DNA of 6,983 nucleotides from CAJGBR01 sp045637425 (lineage in GTDB: Bacteria; Bacteroidota; Bacteroidia; Bacteroidales; Rikenellaceae): positions 1 to 6,983 of the forward strand of contig JAZTZL010000040.1 in the NCBI GenBank assembly GCA_045637425.1, read 5' to 3'. The notes beneath the pieces are model-generated. The model was not told where the DNA came from. It saw nothing but the letters and a program-made list of their open reading frames with translations, and did no database searches. Position numbers and translations under genes: made by a program. Positions 6,505 to 6,983 of the stretch are shown here, piece by piece (within the stretch, counting starts at the first letter, position 1; each line of letters begins with the position of its first letter).

Positions 6505-6723
6505 ATGAATAATAATGTGTTAATCAGCCTATCCATTGTAGCTCTGTTGATGATAGGTAGTGTAAATACAGCTTAGGCACAGCGTGATAAAAACAGACGT
6601 CAAAAGAGAGAAAAAACTGAGTTTATTCAAAAAAGTGAAATCTCCCTCTGTTGTGTTATGCGTTATGCATATTCAAAGGAAATGAGTGGCGAAGGCATGA
6701 ACAAACAATTGGAACTTTATTAA
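6505..6723 (+). pseudogene. Broken gene for a small secreted protein
   Basis: From ATG 6505 the frame encodes a good signal peptide, MNNNVLISLSIVALLMIGSV then NTA, followed at once by TAG (6574-6576) and then AQRDKNRRQKREKTEFIQKS. A single C-to-T change in CAG would explain the stop and would restore the common NTA-QAQ cleavage region. The frame continues through a charged segment to a second stop, TAA at 6721. After that it runs against the minus-strand frame entering from the right, so its 3' end is probably lost as well. The family is not recognised. Stop-codon readthrough is possible but less likely given the second stop. Confidence 0.5.
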
Positions 6724-6982
6724 TATGTGGAAGGCGCAGTAGAGAATCTCCAAACCTCAGATTATACATATAGTCGCCGAGCTCTCGGCGTGTGGCACGT
6801 CGAGAGTAACGATACTCTTCGGGCAAACGATGCCATAACTTAAAATAAACAAGGTCGAGAGTGGTACTCTCTAAATAGATGATACCATCTTCCATCTTAT
6901 CATAGATACCCCACAGACTACTGCACGAGGGACAATACTTATTCGTCGGGTGGAATAGATATAGATCACCTATTATAAAACG
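6656..6982 (-). CDS. Unidentified minus-strand protein, 5' end beyond the right edge
   Basis: The minus strand is open for 108 codons from the right edge to TAA at 6656-6658. The sequence looks coding: GDLYLFHPTNKYCPSCSSLW, later MEDGIIYLESTTLDLVYFKL, then RRATRRELGDYMYNLRFGDS. CPSC is a possible half of a metal site. The last 25 or so residues (from about base 6735 down to 6659) look less protein-like and overlap the remnant secreted-protein gene on the other strand, so the true C-terminus may be truncated there. An internal ATG lies at 6893-6895, but the protein-like sequence continues upstream of it, so the gene probably starts outside the window. No family is recognised. It may be an intact small gene or another fragment. 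Confidence 0.4.
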   Translation of the reverse strand, partial: RFIIGDLYLFHPTNKYCPSCSSLWGIYDKMEDGIIYLESTTLDLVYFKLWHRLPEEYRYSRRATRRELGDYMYNLRFGDSLLRLPHINKVPIVCSCLRHSFPLNMHNA

Positions 6983-6983
6983 C

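Overview
The window looks like chromosomal DNA of a member of the Bacteroidota, most likely Bacteroidales. The evidence is a two-part promoter of the Bacteroides type (TTTG, 20 bases, TAnnTTTG) before the large outer-membrane gene, the lack of Shine-Dalgarno sequences before the starts, and the gene families present: a carboxypeptidase-regulatory/plug/barrel outer-membrane protein, a WG-repeat protein and a trace of a BspA-type leucine-rich repeat gene. The genus cannot be fixed from the sequence alone.

Layout. Bases 1-435 contain no convincing gene. They hold two 37-base direct repeats flanking a TGTGA-N6-TCACA palindrome, and a short minus-strand open frame that leaves the left edge. Bases 436-873 encode a short WG-repeat protein whose third repeat is cut off. 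The cut coincides with a minus-strand stretch that reads as BspA-like leucine-rich repeats, so two repeat-protein genes seem to have been joined head to head here. Bases 1078-2580 encode a complete small-subunit haem catalase, visibly richer in G+C than its surroundings, followed by a good intrinsic terminator.

Bases 2628-3394 have no intact gene. They hold a decayed plus-strand frame with a cysteine cluster, a minus-strand protein-like fragment, and two palindromes just upstream of the promoter of the next gene. Bases 3452-6391 encode a 979-residue outer-membrane beta-barrel protein with signal peptide, carboxypeptidase-regulatory-like domain and plug-like domain. Bases 6392-6983 hold a broken secreted-protein gene (in-frame TAG right at the signal-peptide end) running into a convergent minus-strand frame that enters from the right edge.

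The two clearly functional genes are catalase (cytoplasmic removal of hydrogen peroxide) and the outer-membrane protein (probably transport or surface assembly). Each has its own transcription signals, and nothing shows that they work together. The rest looks like an accumulation zone of truncated or decaying genes between functional ones. I did not find a convincing new multi-gene system. The points most worth checking are the WG/LRR junction, the paired palindromes before the outer-membrane gene, the repeat-flanked palindrome at the left end, and the small cysteine-rich remnant.
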